This document shows, piece by piece, positions 1 to 5,766 of a stretch of 6,725 bases of DNA. Position numbers and translations under genes: made by a program. The DNA comes from Comamonas sp. Lineage in GTDB: Bacteria; Pseudomonadota; Gammaproteobacteria; Burkholderiales; Burkholderiaceae_C. The number at the start of each line of letters is the position of its first letter. Positions within the stretch are counted from its first letter, which is position 1. The stretch spans positions 1 through 6,725 of the forward strand of contig JAFAIY010000628.1 in the NCBI GenBank assembly GCA_019236485.1, read 5' to 3'. Below the pieces are notes generated by a model. It was not told the DNA's origin. It saw only the letters and a list, made by a program, of their open reading frames with translations, and searched no databases.

Positions 1-72
1 CCCGCCGGCGAGAACGGCGAGGCCTGGACCGAACAGAGCTTCCAGGCGCTGATGGCGCGCCTGGGCCAGTGA
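1..72 (+). CDS. 3' end of an unidentified gene (partial)
   Basis: Reading frame 1 is open from the window edge for 23 codons and stops at TGA 70-72. The visible C-terminus ends in EQSFQALMARLGQ, which looks like an amphipathic terminal helix. I do not recognise the family from so short a tail. The stop lies 25 bases before the Rieske oxygenase start on the same strand, so it is probably the preceding gene of the same catabolic operon. Codon use is G/C-rich at third positions like the genes that follow, which supports real coding. Confidence 0.6.
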   Translation, partial: PAGENGEAWTEQSFQALMARLGQ

Positions 73-97
73 AGCACGAGCAAGACAGGAGCTCACC

Positions 98-1123
98 ATG
101 AACGTACAAACCATCACCATCGATCCGGTGGACCGTCTGCTCAATCAGGGCCTGAAGAATCTCTGGTACGCGGTCTGCCCTTCGGACTTCGTCAAGACCC
201 AGCCCGTCTCGCTGCGCCGCTTCGGCCGCAAGATCGCTCTGTGGCGCGACGCCGCGGGCCAGGTCCATGCGCTGGAAGACCACTGCCCGCACCGCGGCGC
301 GCCGCTGTCCCAGGGCGTGATCCTCGGCGACCGCCTGGCCTGCCCCTACCACGGTGTGGAAGTGCGCTGCGACGGCACCGTGACCAAGGTGCCCGGCAGC
401 CCCGGCTGCAAGCTCGAAGGCTCGCGCGCCGCGCTGGCCTTCCATGTGCACGAGGCCCATGGCGCGATCTTCCTCTACAACAGCGACAAGCATGTGGACG
501 AGGCGCCGGCATTCACGCTGCCCGAGGAGCTGACCTCGCCCGCGTACTCGAACTTCCTCTGCTATGCCGAGTGGCGCAGCGATTACCGCTACGCGCTGGA
601 CAACGTCATGGACCCCATGCACGGCACTTTTCTGCACAAGCAGTCGCACTCCATGGCCGAAGGCGACAGCAAGGCCACTTTCCAGGTACGCGATACCGAT
701 GACGGCTTTGTGTTCGAGAAGGTCGGCCAGCGCGGCGTGAACTTCGACTGGACCGAGTTCGGCGACACGGGCGTGCACTGGATGCGCCTGGAGATTCCCT
801 ATCCCAAGACCGGCGGCCCTGGCGGCAACTTCGCCATCGTGGCTTGCGTCACGCCCATCAGCGCCGAGCTGTGCTCCGTGTTCTTCTGGCGCTGCCGCAA
901 GGTGGATGGCTGGATGCGCGACACCTGGCGCTTCCTCTACCGCAACCGTCTCGAGGCGCGCCACTGGGCCGTGCTGGAGCAGGACCGCATCATGATGGAA
1001 CAGATGGAACTCGACGCCAACGCGCGCGAGAACCTCTACCAGCACGACATCGGCCTGGTGCGCCTGCGCCGCCACCTGCGCCGCCTGGCCCAGGAACAGA
1101 TAGCCGAAGGCATCGCATCATGA
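98..1123 (+). CDS. Rieske [2Fe-2S] non-heme iron oxygenase, terminal oxygenase component
   Basis: This is the 341-residue terminal oxygenase of a two-component Rieske system; such enzymes hydroxylate, dihydroxylate or O-demethylate aromatic compounds in the cytoplasm using O2 and electrons from a reductase. The Rieske cluster ligands are visible as C63-x-H65 and, 16 residues on, C82-x2-H85. The mononuclear iron site follows as D172-P-M-H175-x4-H180, with D296 in LEQDRIMMEQ as the likely third ligand and D172 as the inter-subunit bridging Asp. The length matches the VanA/TsaM/DdmC group (about 340-350 residues) rather than the 410-450 of phthalate or terephthalate dioxygenase large subunits. 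No small beta-subunit gene is adjacent, as expected for a homo-oligomer. AGGAG at 87-91, six bases before ATG, fixes the start. The stop overlaps the reductase start (ATGA). Family assignment is firm; the substrate is unknown, with an aromatic acid or ether inferred from the neighbouring transporter. Confidence 0.95.
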   Translation: MNVQTITIDPVDRLLNQGLKNLWYAVCPSDFVKTQPVSLRRFGRKIALWRDAAGQVHALEDHCPHRGAPLSQGVILGDRLACPYHGVEVRCDGTVTKVPGSPGCKLEGSRAALAFHVHEAHGAIFLYNSDKHVDEAPAFTLPEELTSPAYSNFLCYAEWRSDYRYALDNVMDPMHGTFLHKQSHSMAEGDSKATFQVRDTDDGFVFEKVGQRGVNFDWTEFGDTGVHWMRLEIPYPKTGGPGGNFAIVACVTPISAELCSVFFWRCRKVDGWMRDTWRFLYRNRLEARHWAVLEQDRIMMEQMELDANARENLYQHDIGLVRLRRHLRRLAQEQIAEGIAS

Positions 1124-2079
1124 GCAACACCTTGCAGGCCTTTGTGCACACGCTGCGCTTCGAGGCCCAGGACACCATCAGCGTGGAGCTGCGCCCCGTG
1201 GGCGGCGGCGAGTTCCCGGCTTTCACGGCGGGCTCGCACATCGATCTGCACCTGCCCAACGGGCTGGTGCGCAGCTACTCCCTGTCCAACGACAGCCGCG
1301 AGCGCCACCGCTATGTGGTCGGCGTGCTGCGCGACCGCGCCAGCCGCGGCGGCTCGCGCTGCGTGCACGAGTCGCTGCGCGTGGGCATGGCCATCACCAT
1401 CTCCGAGCCGCGCAACCATTTCGCGCTCGACGAGACGGCCACGCACTCGGTGCTGGTGGCCGGCGGCATAGGCATCACGCCCATGCTGTGCATGGCGCGC
1501 CGGCTCAAGGCCATAGGGCATTCGTTCGAGATGCTGTACTTTGCGCGCGAGCGCAAGAGCGCGGCCTTTCTCGACGAGCTACAGGCCCTGGGCATGCCGC
1601 TGCAGCTGCACTTCGATGCCGAAGTGGGCGGGCCGCCCGATCTGCGTGCGCTGCTCGCGCAACGTGCGCCCGATGCGGGGCTGCACCACTATTCCTGCGG
1701 CCCGACGCCCATGCTCGACGCCTTCGAGAAGTTCTGCGCCGAGCTCGGCCATGCCAACGCCCATATCGAGCGCTTCACCCCCGTGGAGGTCAAGGCCTCG
1801 TCCGATGCGCGCAGCAACTACACGGTGGAGCTCAAGCGCAGCGGCCGCTTCATAGAGATCACGCCAGACAAGTCGCTGCTGGACACGCTGCTGGACGCCG
1901 GCGTCGACATCGACCACAGCTGTTGCGAAGGCGTCTGCGGCTCCTGCGAGACCCGCGTGCTGGAAGGCGTGCCCGACCACCGCGACTCGGTGCTCAGCCC
2001 CAAGGAGCGCGCCAGCAACAAGGTGATGATGGTCTGCGTCTCGGGCTGCAAGAGCGAACGCCTGGTTCTGGACGTCTGA
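1120..2079 (+). CDS. Phthalate-dioxygenase-reductase-type oxidoreductase (FMN, NAD(P)H, plant-type [2Fe-2S])
   Basis: This 319-residue protein is the electron-transfer partner of the preceding oxygenase: it takes hydride from NAD(P)H onto flavin and passes single electrons through its iron-sulfur cluster to the Rieske centre. The domains run flavin, nucleotide, ferredoxin. The flavin-binding motif is RSYSLSN (51-57), the nucleotide-binding loop GGIGITPM (115-122), with SCGP at 192-195. The C-terminal plant-type ferredoxin has ligands C268-x4-C273-x2-C276-x29-C306. That order and length match VanB, PobB and phthalate dioxygenase reductase (class IA, FMN). The frame stays open upstream to 844, but ATG 1120 is chosen because it gives the family N-terminus, forms an ATGA overlap with the oxygenase stop (translational coupling) and has GAAGG at 1106-1110, nine bases upstream. 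Confidence 0.95.
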   Translation: MSNTLQAFVHTLRFEAQDTISVELRPVGGGEFPAFTAGSHIDLHLPNGLVRSYSLSNDSRERHRYVVGVLRDRASRGGSRCVHESLRVGMAITISEPRNHFALDETATHSVLVAGGIGITPMLCMARRLKAIGHSFEMLYFARERKSAAFLDELQALGMPLQLHFDAEVGGPPDLRALLAQRAPDAGLHHYSCGPTPMLDAFEKFCAELGHANAHIERFTPVEVKASSDARSNYTVELKRSGRFIEITPDKSLLDTLLDAGVDIDHSCCEGVCGSCETRVLEGVPDHRDSVLSPKERASNKVMMVCVSGCKSERLVLDV

Positions 2080-2086
2080 TCAGACG
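2073..2086. repeat. Perfect 14-bp palindrome across the reductase stop codon
   Basis: CGTCTGATCAGACG is self-complementary and contains the reductase TGA stop. As RNA it can only make a 5-bp stem with a GATC loop and has no T-tract, so it is not a terminator. It could be a protein-binding dyad or chance. It sits in the 43-bp gap before the porin. Confidence 0.35.
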
Positions 2087-2122
2087 GACCTGCAAAACAC
2101 AACCCCAAGAGGAGACAAAACC

Positions 2123-3187
2123 ATGAAATCCATCCATACGCCGGCCCTCGGCGTGGCGCTAGCCTGCCTGGCGGCTTTGCCCGGCGCGGCCTTCGCGCAA
2201 TCCAAGGTCGAGCTGTTCGGCGTCGTCGACGTCGGCGTGGCCCATCTGGGCGGCTCGGGCGCTTCCAAGACCGGCCTGTCCACGGGCGGCGCCAACATCA
2301 GCCGCCTGGGCTTTCGCGGCACCGAGGATCTGGGCGGCGGTCTGAAGGCAGGCTTCTGGCTCGAGGCCGGCCTGGACGTGGACAGCGGCGCGGGCAAGGC
2401 CGCGGGCGGCAGCCTGAGCTTCAACCGTCGCTCTACCGTGAGCCTGATGGACAGCTGGGGCGAGGTGCGCCTGGGCCGCGACGACTCGGCGACCTTTCTG
2501 AACACGCTGATCTTCGATCCCTTCCTGACCAACGGCGTGGGCGGCACGGGTGCTTTCACCATGCTGGGTGTTCCGGGCGTGCCCTCGACGGGCGGTGCAC
2601 CCATCCAGATCAGCAATGCGCTGAGCTACTTCCTGCCCCAGAACCTGGGCGGCTTCTACGGCCAGGCACAGGTAGCCTTCGGCGAGCAGCCCAGCAACGC
2701 GCCCAACAAGCGCGAGGGCGACTACCGCGGCCTGCGCCTGGGCTACCGCCAGGGCGCGTTCAACGGCGCGCTGGCCACGGGCCGGCTCTACGGCAATGCC
2801 AGCGACACCAATCTGACCGCCAACAACCTGGGCCTGTCCTATGACTTCGGCGTGGCCAAGCCCATGCTGCTGTGGGCCACGGAAAAGCGCGGTCCGACCA
2901 AGATCACGGCCGTGCAGCTGGGCGTGACCGCGCCCCTGGGCATGGGCGAGTTCCGCGCCTCCTACGGCCACTACAACCTGTCCCACAGCAATGCGGACTG
3001 GGACAAGATCAGCGTGGGCTATGGCTACAACTTTTCCAAGCGCACCCAGGTCTACGGCACTTATGCCTTCCTGAAGAACAAGGGCTCGGCGGCCAAGTCC
3101 ATAGGCGTGCAGGGGCTGAGCGCTCCTGGCACCACGCCGGGCGGCAACTCCGACGGCCTGGAATTCGGCATCCGCCACTTCTTCTGA
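2123..3187 (+). CDS. Outer-membrane porin, betaproteobacterial general porin family (Omp32-like)
   Basis: This is a 354-residue trimeric-type beta-barrel porin for passive entry of small solutes across the outer membrane. A signal peptide is clear: K2 in the n-region, a hydrophobic stretch from about residue 7 to 22, and an AFA-Q cleavage site after residue 25. The mature protein starts with the typical first strand SKVELFGVVDVGV. The family block RLGFRGTEDLGGGLKAGFWLE follows at about 61-81, then the segment before the constriction loop, SWGEVRLGRDD at about 111-121. The chain ends in the terminal-strand signature GIRHFF, with the C-terminal Phe needed for BAM recognition. AAGAGGAGA at 2107-2115 supports the start. 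The relative Omp32 of Delftia acidovorans is anion-selective; that this porin admits the substrate of the adjacent oxygenase is inferred from its place between the oxygenase system and the permease. It could instead be a general porin. Confidence 0.93.
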   Translation: MKSIHTPALGVALACLAALPGAAFAQSKVELFGVVDVGVAHLGGSGASKTGLSTGGANISRLGFRGTEDLGGGLKAGFWLEAGLDVDSGAGKAAGGSLSFNRRSTVSLMDSWGEVRLGRDDSATFLNTLIFDPFLTNGVGGTGAFTMLGVPGVPSTGGAPIQISNALSYFLPQNLGGFYGQAQVAFGEQPSNAPNKREGDYRGLRLGYRQGAFNGALATGRLYGNASDTNLTANNLGLSYDFGVAKPMLLWATEKRGPTKITAVQLGVTAPLGMGEFRASYGHYNLSHSNADWDKISVGYGYNFSKRTQVYGTYAFLKNKGSAAKSIGVQGLSAPGTTPGGNSDGLEFGIRHFF

Positions 3188-3198
3188 TCCTGCTCCGC

Positions 3199-3218
3199 GG
3201 GCCGGCCTAGGCCGGCCC
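3199..3218. repeat. Perfect 20-bp GC-rich palindrome (hairpin) between porin and permease genes
   Basis: GGGCCGGCC-TA-GGCCGGCCC is exactly self-complementary and begins 11 bases after the porin stop. In RNA it forms an eight-base-pair, all-G/C stem closed by a CUAG tetraloop. The nearest T-run, TTTTT at 3231-3235, starts 13 bases after the stem, too far for a canonical intrinsic terminator. It may protect the 3' end of the porin mRNA, or partly terminate it, so that porin is made in excess of permease. A DNA-binding role is also possible. Confidence 0.6.
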
Positions 3219-3257
3219 AGGTGCTTTCCATTTTTCAACGCTAGCCGGACTCACATC

Positions 3258-4523
3258 ATGAAAGACTCACGCTCGTTGCGCTGGTGGGGCGTGGTCACGC
3301 TGTTCGTGATCGTTGCCATCTCCTACGTGGACCGTATCAATATCTCGGTCCTGATCACCGACCGCGACTTCCTGTCGCATATCGGCCTCACGCCCGATGA
3401 CCGCACGCGCCAGGGCCTGCTGGCCACGGCCTTCATGGTGGGTTACGGGGTTTCCTCCTTTGTGTTCACGCCGTTCTGCGCGGCGCTGTTCGGCGTGCGC
3501 CGCAGCCTGTTCGGCGGGCTGCTGCTGTGGGGCGCGGTCACTTTTCTGTCGCCGACCATGAGCAGCTACGGCCTGCTGCTGGCCTCGCGCATTCTGTTGG
3601 GCGTGTCCGAGGGGCCGCTGTTCTCTCTGGCCGGCAGCTATATCAAGGCGCATTTCGAGAGCCGCGAGAACGGCAAGCCCAATTCCCTGGTCAATATGGG
3701 CACGGGCCTGGGTCTGGCCGTGGGTTATCCCTTTGTCGGCTATCTGGTCGTGGGCCACAACTGGGACACCTCCTTCCATGTGCTGGGCCTGATCAATGTG
3801 CTGCTTGGCGTGCCGCTGGTCTGGGCTTTCGTGCGCATGCCCAAGGTGGAGACCGGCATGCCCAAGCCTCAGTCGCTGGGCGAGGCCATGGGCCAGGTCG
3901 GCAAGATCGTGCGCGGCGCCATGCACACCCGCTATCTGTGGCTGATCACCATACTCACGGCGGCTTTTCTGTCCTATCTCTGGGGCAGCAGCAACTGGCT
4001 GCCCGCCTACCTCAAGGAATCGCGCGGCTTCTCCATGCGCGAGATGGGCTGGCTGGCTTCGCTGCCGCAGTACGCAAGCGTGGTGGCGGTGTTCGTGGGC
4101 GGCATGCTCATCGACCGCATAGCGCGCCGCCAGGTGCCGCTGATCTTTGTCTTCGGCAGCATCGGCGTGGCCGTTGCCGTGTGGCTGGCCATCCATATGG
4201 AGGACCGCTATGCGGCGGCCTACTGCCTGATCGCGGCCAACTTCTGCTGGGGACTGATGAGCCCGGCCATACCCAGCACCGTCCAGCACTGCGCGCGGCC
4301 CGAGCATGTGGCCAGCGCCTATGGCGTGGTCAACGGCGCGGGCAGTCTGGTGGCGGGCTTCATGCCGGCCATCATGGGTGCGGTGATAGGCGCGCTGTCG
4401 CGCCACGGCGGTGTGAGCGCGGGTTTCTTCGCGGGCTTTGCGGCGCTGATAGGCACGCAGCTGGTGGTGATGCTCTGCGGCATCGTGCTCTGGGTGCGCG
4501 AGCGCAACCCGGCGCCGCAGTGA
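3258..4523 (+). CDS. MFS permease, anion:cation symporter (ACS)-like
   Basis: This 421-residue inner-membrane carrier has about 12 hydrophobic segments, in two six-helix halves separated by a polar central loop near residues 194-222. Helix 1 (about 11-30) ends in SYVDRINIS, the D-R-x-N signature of the ACS family, which includes hexuronate, phthalate and other organic-acid permeases. R111-x3-G115-x2-E118-G-P is a second family motif in helix 4, and GGMLIDRIARR (281-291) is the motif A copy of the second half. ACS carriers typically import organic anions with protons, which fits uptake of an aromatic acid for the Rieske oxygenase. The ATG at 3258 is the only plausible start: no in-frame initiator lies between the porin stop and it, yet no clear Shine-Dalgarno sequence precedes it. 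The gene ends 18 bases before a strong terminator, making it the last gene of the cassette. Confidence 0.93.
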   Translation: MKDSRSLRWWGVVTLFVIVAISYVDRINISVLITDRDFLSHIGLTPDDRTRQGLLATAFMVGYGVSSFVFTPFCAALFGVRRSLFGGLLLWGAVTFLSPTMSSYGLLLASRILLGVSEGPLFSLAGSYIKAHFESRENGKPNSLVNMGTGLGLAVGYPFVGYLVVGHNWDTSFHVLGLINVLLGVPLVWAFVRMPKVETGMPKPQSLGEAMGQVGKIVRGAMHTRYLWLITILTAAFLSYLWGSSNWLPAYLKESRGFSMREMGWLASLPQYASVVAVFVGGMLIDRIARRQVPLIFVFGSIGVAVAVWLAIHMEDRYAAAYCLIAANFCWGLMSPAIPSTVQHCARPEHVASAYGVVNGAGSLVAGFMPAIMGAVIGALSRHGGVSAGFFAGFAALIGTQLVVMLCGIVLWVRERNPAPQ

Positions 4524-4541
4524 TGCGCGTGATGCAGATGC

Positions 4542-4570
4542 AAAAAAGGAGCGCCTGGCGCTCCTTTTTT
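4542..4570. terminator. Bidirectional intrinsic terminator between convergent permease and corA genes
   Basis: A6 (4542-4547), then a 7-bp stem GGAGCGC/GCGCTCC (4548-4554 with 4558-4564) around a CTG loop, then T6 (4565-4570). A-tract and T-tract extend the stem and give a U-run in either direction, so it can stop the + strand cassette and the - strand corA transcript. The TAA of corA (complement of 4569-4571) overlaps its outer edge. Confidence 0.93.
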
Positions 4571-5555
4571 ATTTCAGCCAGCCGCGCTTGCGGAAGTACA
4601 GCATGGGGCCCAGGGCACTGGCAATCATCAGCGCGACCACATAGCCGTAGCCGAACTCCCATTCCAGCTCGGGCATGAACTTGAAGTTCATGCCGTAGAC
4701 GCTGGCGATCAGCGTGGGCGGCAGCAGGGCCACGCTGGCCACGGAGAAGATCTTGATGATCTTGTTCTGGTTGATGTTGATGAAGCCCACGGTGGCATCC
4801 ATCAGGAAGTTGATCTTGTCGAACAGAAACGCCGTATGGCTGTCCAGCGACTCGATGTCGCGCAGAATCTGGCGCGATTCCTCGAACTGCTCGGCGTTGA
4901 GCATCTTGGAGCGCATCATGAAGCTCAGGGCGCGGCGCGTGTCCATGACATTGCGGCGGATGCGGCCGTTCAAGTCTTCCTGGCGCGCGATGGCGCCCAG
5001 CACTTCCTTGGCCACGTCGTCGGTCACATCGCCCGAGAGCACCATCTGGCTGGCTTTTTCGAGGTCGTCGTAAATGCGCTCCAGCGTATCGGCCGAGTAC
5101 TCGGCGTCGGCGTCGAAAAGCTTGAGCAGCACATCCTTGGCCTCGTCGATCAGGCCCGGGGCGCGGCGCGCGCGCATGCGCAGCAGGCGGAACACGGGCA
5201 CGTCCTCGTCGTGGATGGAGAACAGCACGCCGCAGCTGCGCAGGTTCCGGTTGTGTTCGTTGAGGATGAAGGCCACGCGCACCGAGCGCGGATCCTCGTC
5301 GTCGTCGATCAGGAAGTCGCTGCGGATATGCAGCTCGCCGTTGTCTTCCTCGTAGAAGCGGGCGGATTCCTCGATATCGTCGTCCATCGCGTCTTCGGGG
5401 ATGGACAGTTCATAGTGCTGCTTGATCCAGCGCTTTTCCTCGAGGGTGGGCGACTCCAGATCGACCCAGATGGGGCGAAAGCGTTCAAGGTCGGCAAGAG
5501 ACTCGATTTCTTCCTGCACGAGGCGGCCATTGGCCAGCGTAAAGATGTTGAGCAT
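4569..5555 (-). CDS. corA: CorA magnesium/cobalt transport protein
   Basis: This 328-residue protein is the pentameric inner-membrane Mg2+ channel CorA, also permeable to Co2+. A large acidic cytoplasmic domain (about 1-265, including the D/E-rich stretch 55-75 and long helices from about 140 to 265) precedes two C-terminal membrane helices, about 268-287 and 302-320. The diagnostic selectivity motif G-M-N is at 288-290 in YGMNFKFMPELEW, followed by the acidic periplasmic loop. The C-terminus FRKRGWL closely resembles that of enterobacterial CorA, so this belongs to the classical CorA group and not the ZntB group. On its strand GGAAG (complement of 5563-5567) lies seven bases before the ATG. 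The 211-bp space upstream suggests its own promoter and a structured leader. Its stop codon overlaps the shared terminator. Confidence 0.96.
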   Translation of the reverse strand: MLNIFTLANGRLVQEEIESLADLERFRPIWVDLESPTLEEKRWIKQHYELSIPEDAMDDDIEESARFYEEDNGELHIRSDFLIDDDEDPRSVRVAFILNEHNRNLRSCGVLFSIHDEDVPVFRLLRMRARRAPGLIDEAKDVLLKLFDADAEYSADTLERIYDDLEKASQMVLSGDVTDDVAKEVLGAIARQEDLNGRIRRNVMDTRRALSFMMRSKMLNAEQFEESRQILRDIESLDSHTAFLFDKINFLMDATVGFININQNKIIKIFSVASVALLPPTLIASVYGMNFKFMPELEWEFGYGYVVALMIASALGPMLYFRKRGWLK

Positions 5556-5630
5556 CAGCTCACTTCCGGTTGTTCTTGGGATTTGACTGGGATGGGGGCG
5601 CTTTCAACCCCGCAGTCCGAACCGGGAGCT

Positions 5631-5656
5631 GAAAGCTACCAACTGGGGTAGCTTTC
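5631..5656. repeat. 10-bp perfect inverted repeat with 6-base loop in the corA leader
   Basis: GAAAGCTACC (5631-5640) and GGTAGCTTTC (5647-5656) are exact complements around AACTGG. On the corA strand no U-run follows, so it is not an intrinsic terminator. It lies about 75 bases before the corA start and could be a leader hairpin or operator. CTGAAAG (5629-5635) and CTTTCAG (5666-5672) offer a competing 7-bp pairing. Confidence 0.7.
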
Positions 5657-5691
5657 CACGGATATCTTTCAGTAATTCGAAGCCGCTGATT

Positions 5692-5713
5692 ATGCTACGT
5701 TGCGTCGCAGCAT
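5692..5713. promoter_or_regulatory. Imperfect dyad overlapping the possible corA -10 box
   Basis: ATGCTACG (5692-5699) and CGCAGCAT (5706-5713) form a dyad with one mismatch in eight and a six-base spacer. It overlaps the CATAAT element proposed as the corA -10 box (complement of 5689-5694), a position where a regulator could act. No known operator consensus is recognised. Confidence 0.25.
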
Positions 5714-5766
5714 GCCGTTGGCAACATAGATGGGAGAGTGGGTAAACAGGGCTTGTCGCGGGCCTG

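Larger units (their letters stand above)
5556..5766 (-). promoter_or_regulatory. corA upstream region and probable structured 5' leader
   Basis: No gene is supported in this 211-bp gap. Read on the corA strand, a CATAAT at 5694-5689 could be a -10 box, but no good -35 lies at 16-18 bases. Closer to corA are a perfect 10-bp hairpin (5631-5656) and short complementary segments: CCCG (5626-5623) can pair with CGGG (5612-5609), GGGG (5611-5608) with CCCC (5598-5595), and CCGGTT (5625-5620) with AACCGG (5571-5566), which includes the first two G of the Shine-Dalgarno GGAAG. These pairings exclude each other in part, an arrangement compatible with a switchable leader. Enterobacterial corA is known to have a regulated leader, but I see no sequence match to it, so regulation here is inference. 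Confidence 0.4.

Noticed and set aside
844..1119. Longer N-terminus for the reductase (open frame back to 844)
   Set aside because: The extra 92 codons overlap the oxygenase gene, read as Arg/Pro/Ala-rich noise and are absent from the VanB/PobB family. ATG 1120 gives the family N-terminus and an ATGA overlap.
98..2079. Assigning the oxygenase-reductase pair to a named system (vanAB, pobAB, tsaMB, ddmC, iph)
   Set aside because: Cofactor motifs prove the class only; lengths fit several systems and no substrate-specific neighbour is in view, so a gene symbol would be a guess.
2159..3238. 359-codon open frame on the - strand opposite the porin
   Set aside because: It is antisense to a complete porin with signal peptide and C-terminal signature, its translation is rich in Ala, Gly, His and Gln as expected for a GC-rich shadow frame, and it shows no motif.
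3267..4406. 379-codon open frame on the - strand opposite the permease
   Set aside because: Low-complexity His/Ala/Gln/Arg-rich translation with no motif, wholly inside the well-supported MFS gene; a shadow of its codon bias.
4836..5651. 271-codon open frame on the + strand opposite corA
   Set aside because: Antisense to a clear CorA; composition is His/Val/Ala/Gln-rich without recognisable motifs.
5632..5727. Mini-ORFs in the corA leader (- strand): ATG at 5727 (10 codons, ending TAG at 5697-5695), ATG at about 5714 (7 codons), GTG in the hairpin region (7 codons including one Pro)
   Set aside because: They suggest a CorL-like leader peptide, but none has a Shine-Dalgarno sequence and none has a run of prolines; ORFs of this length are expected by chance.
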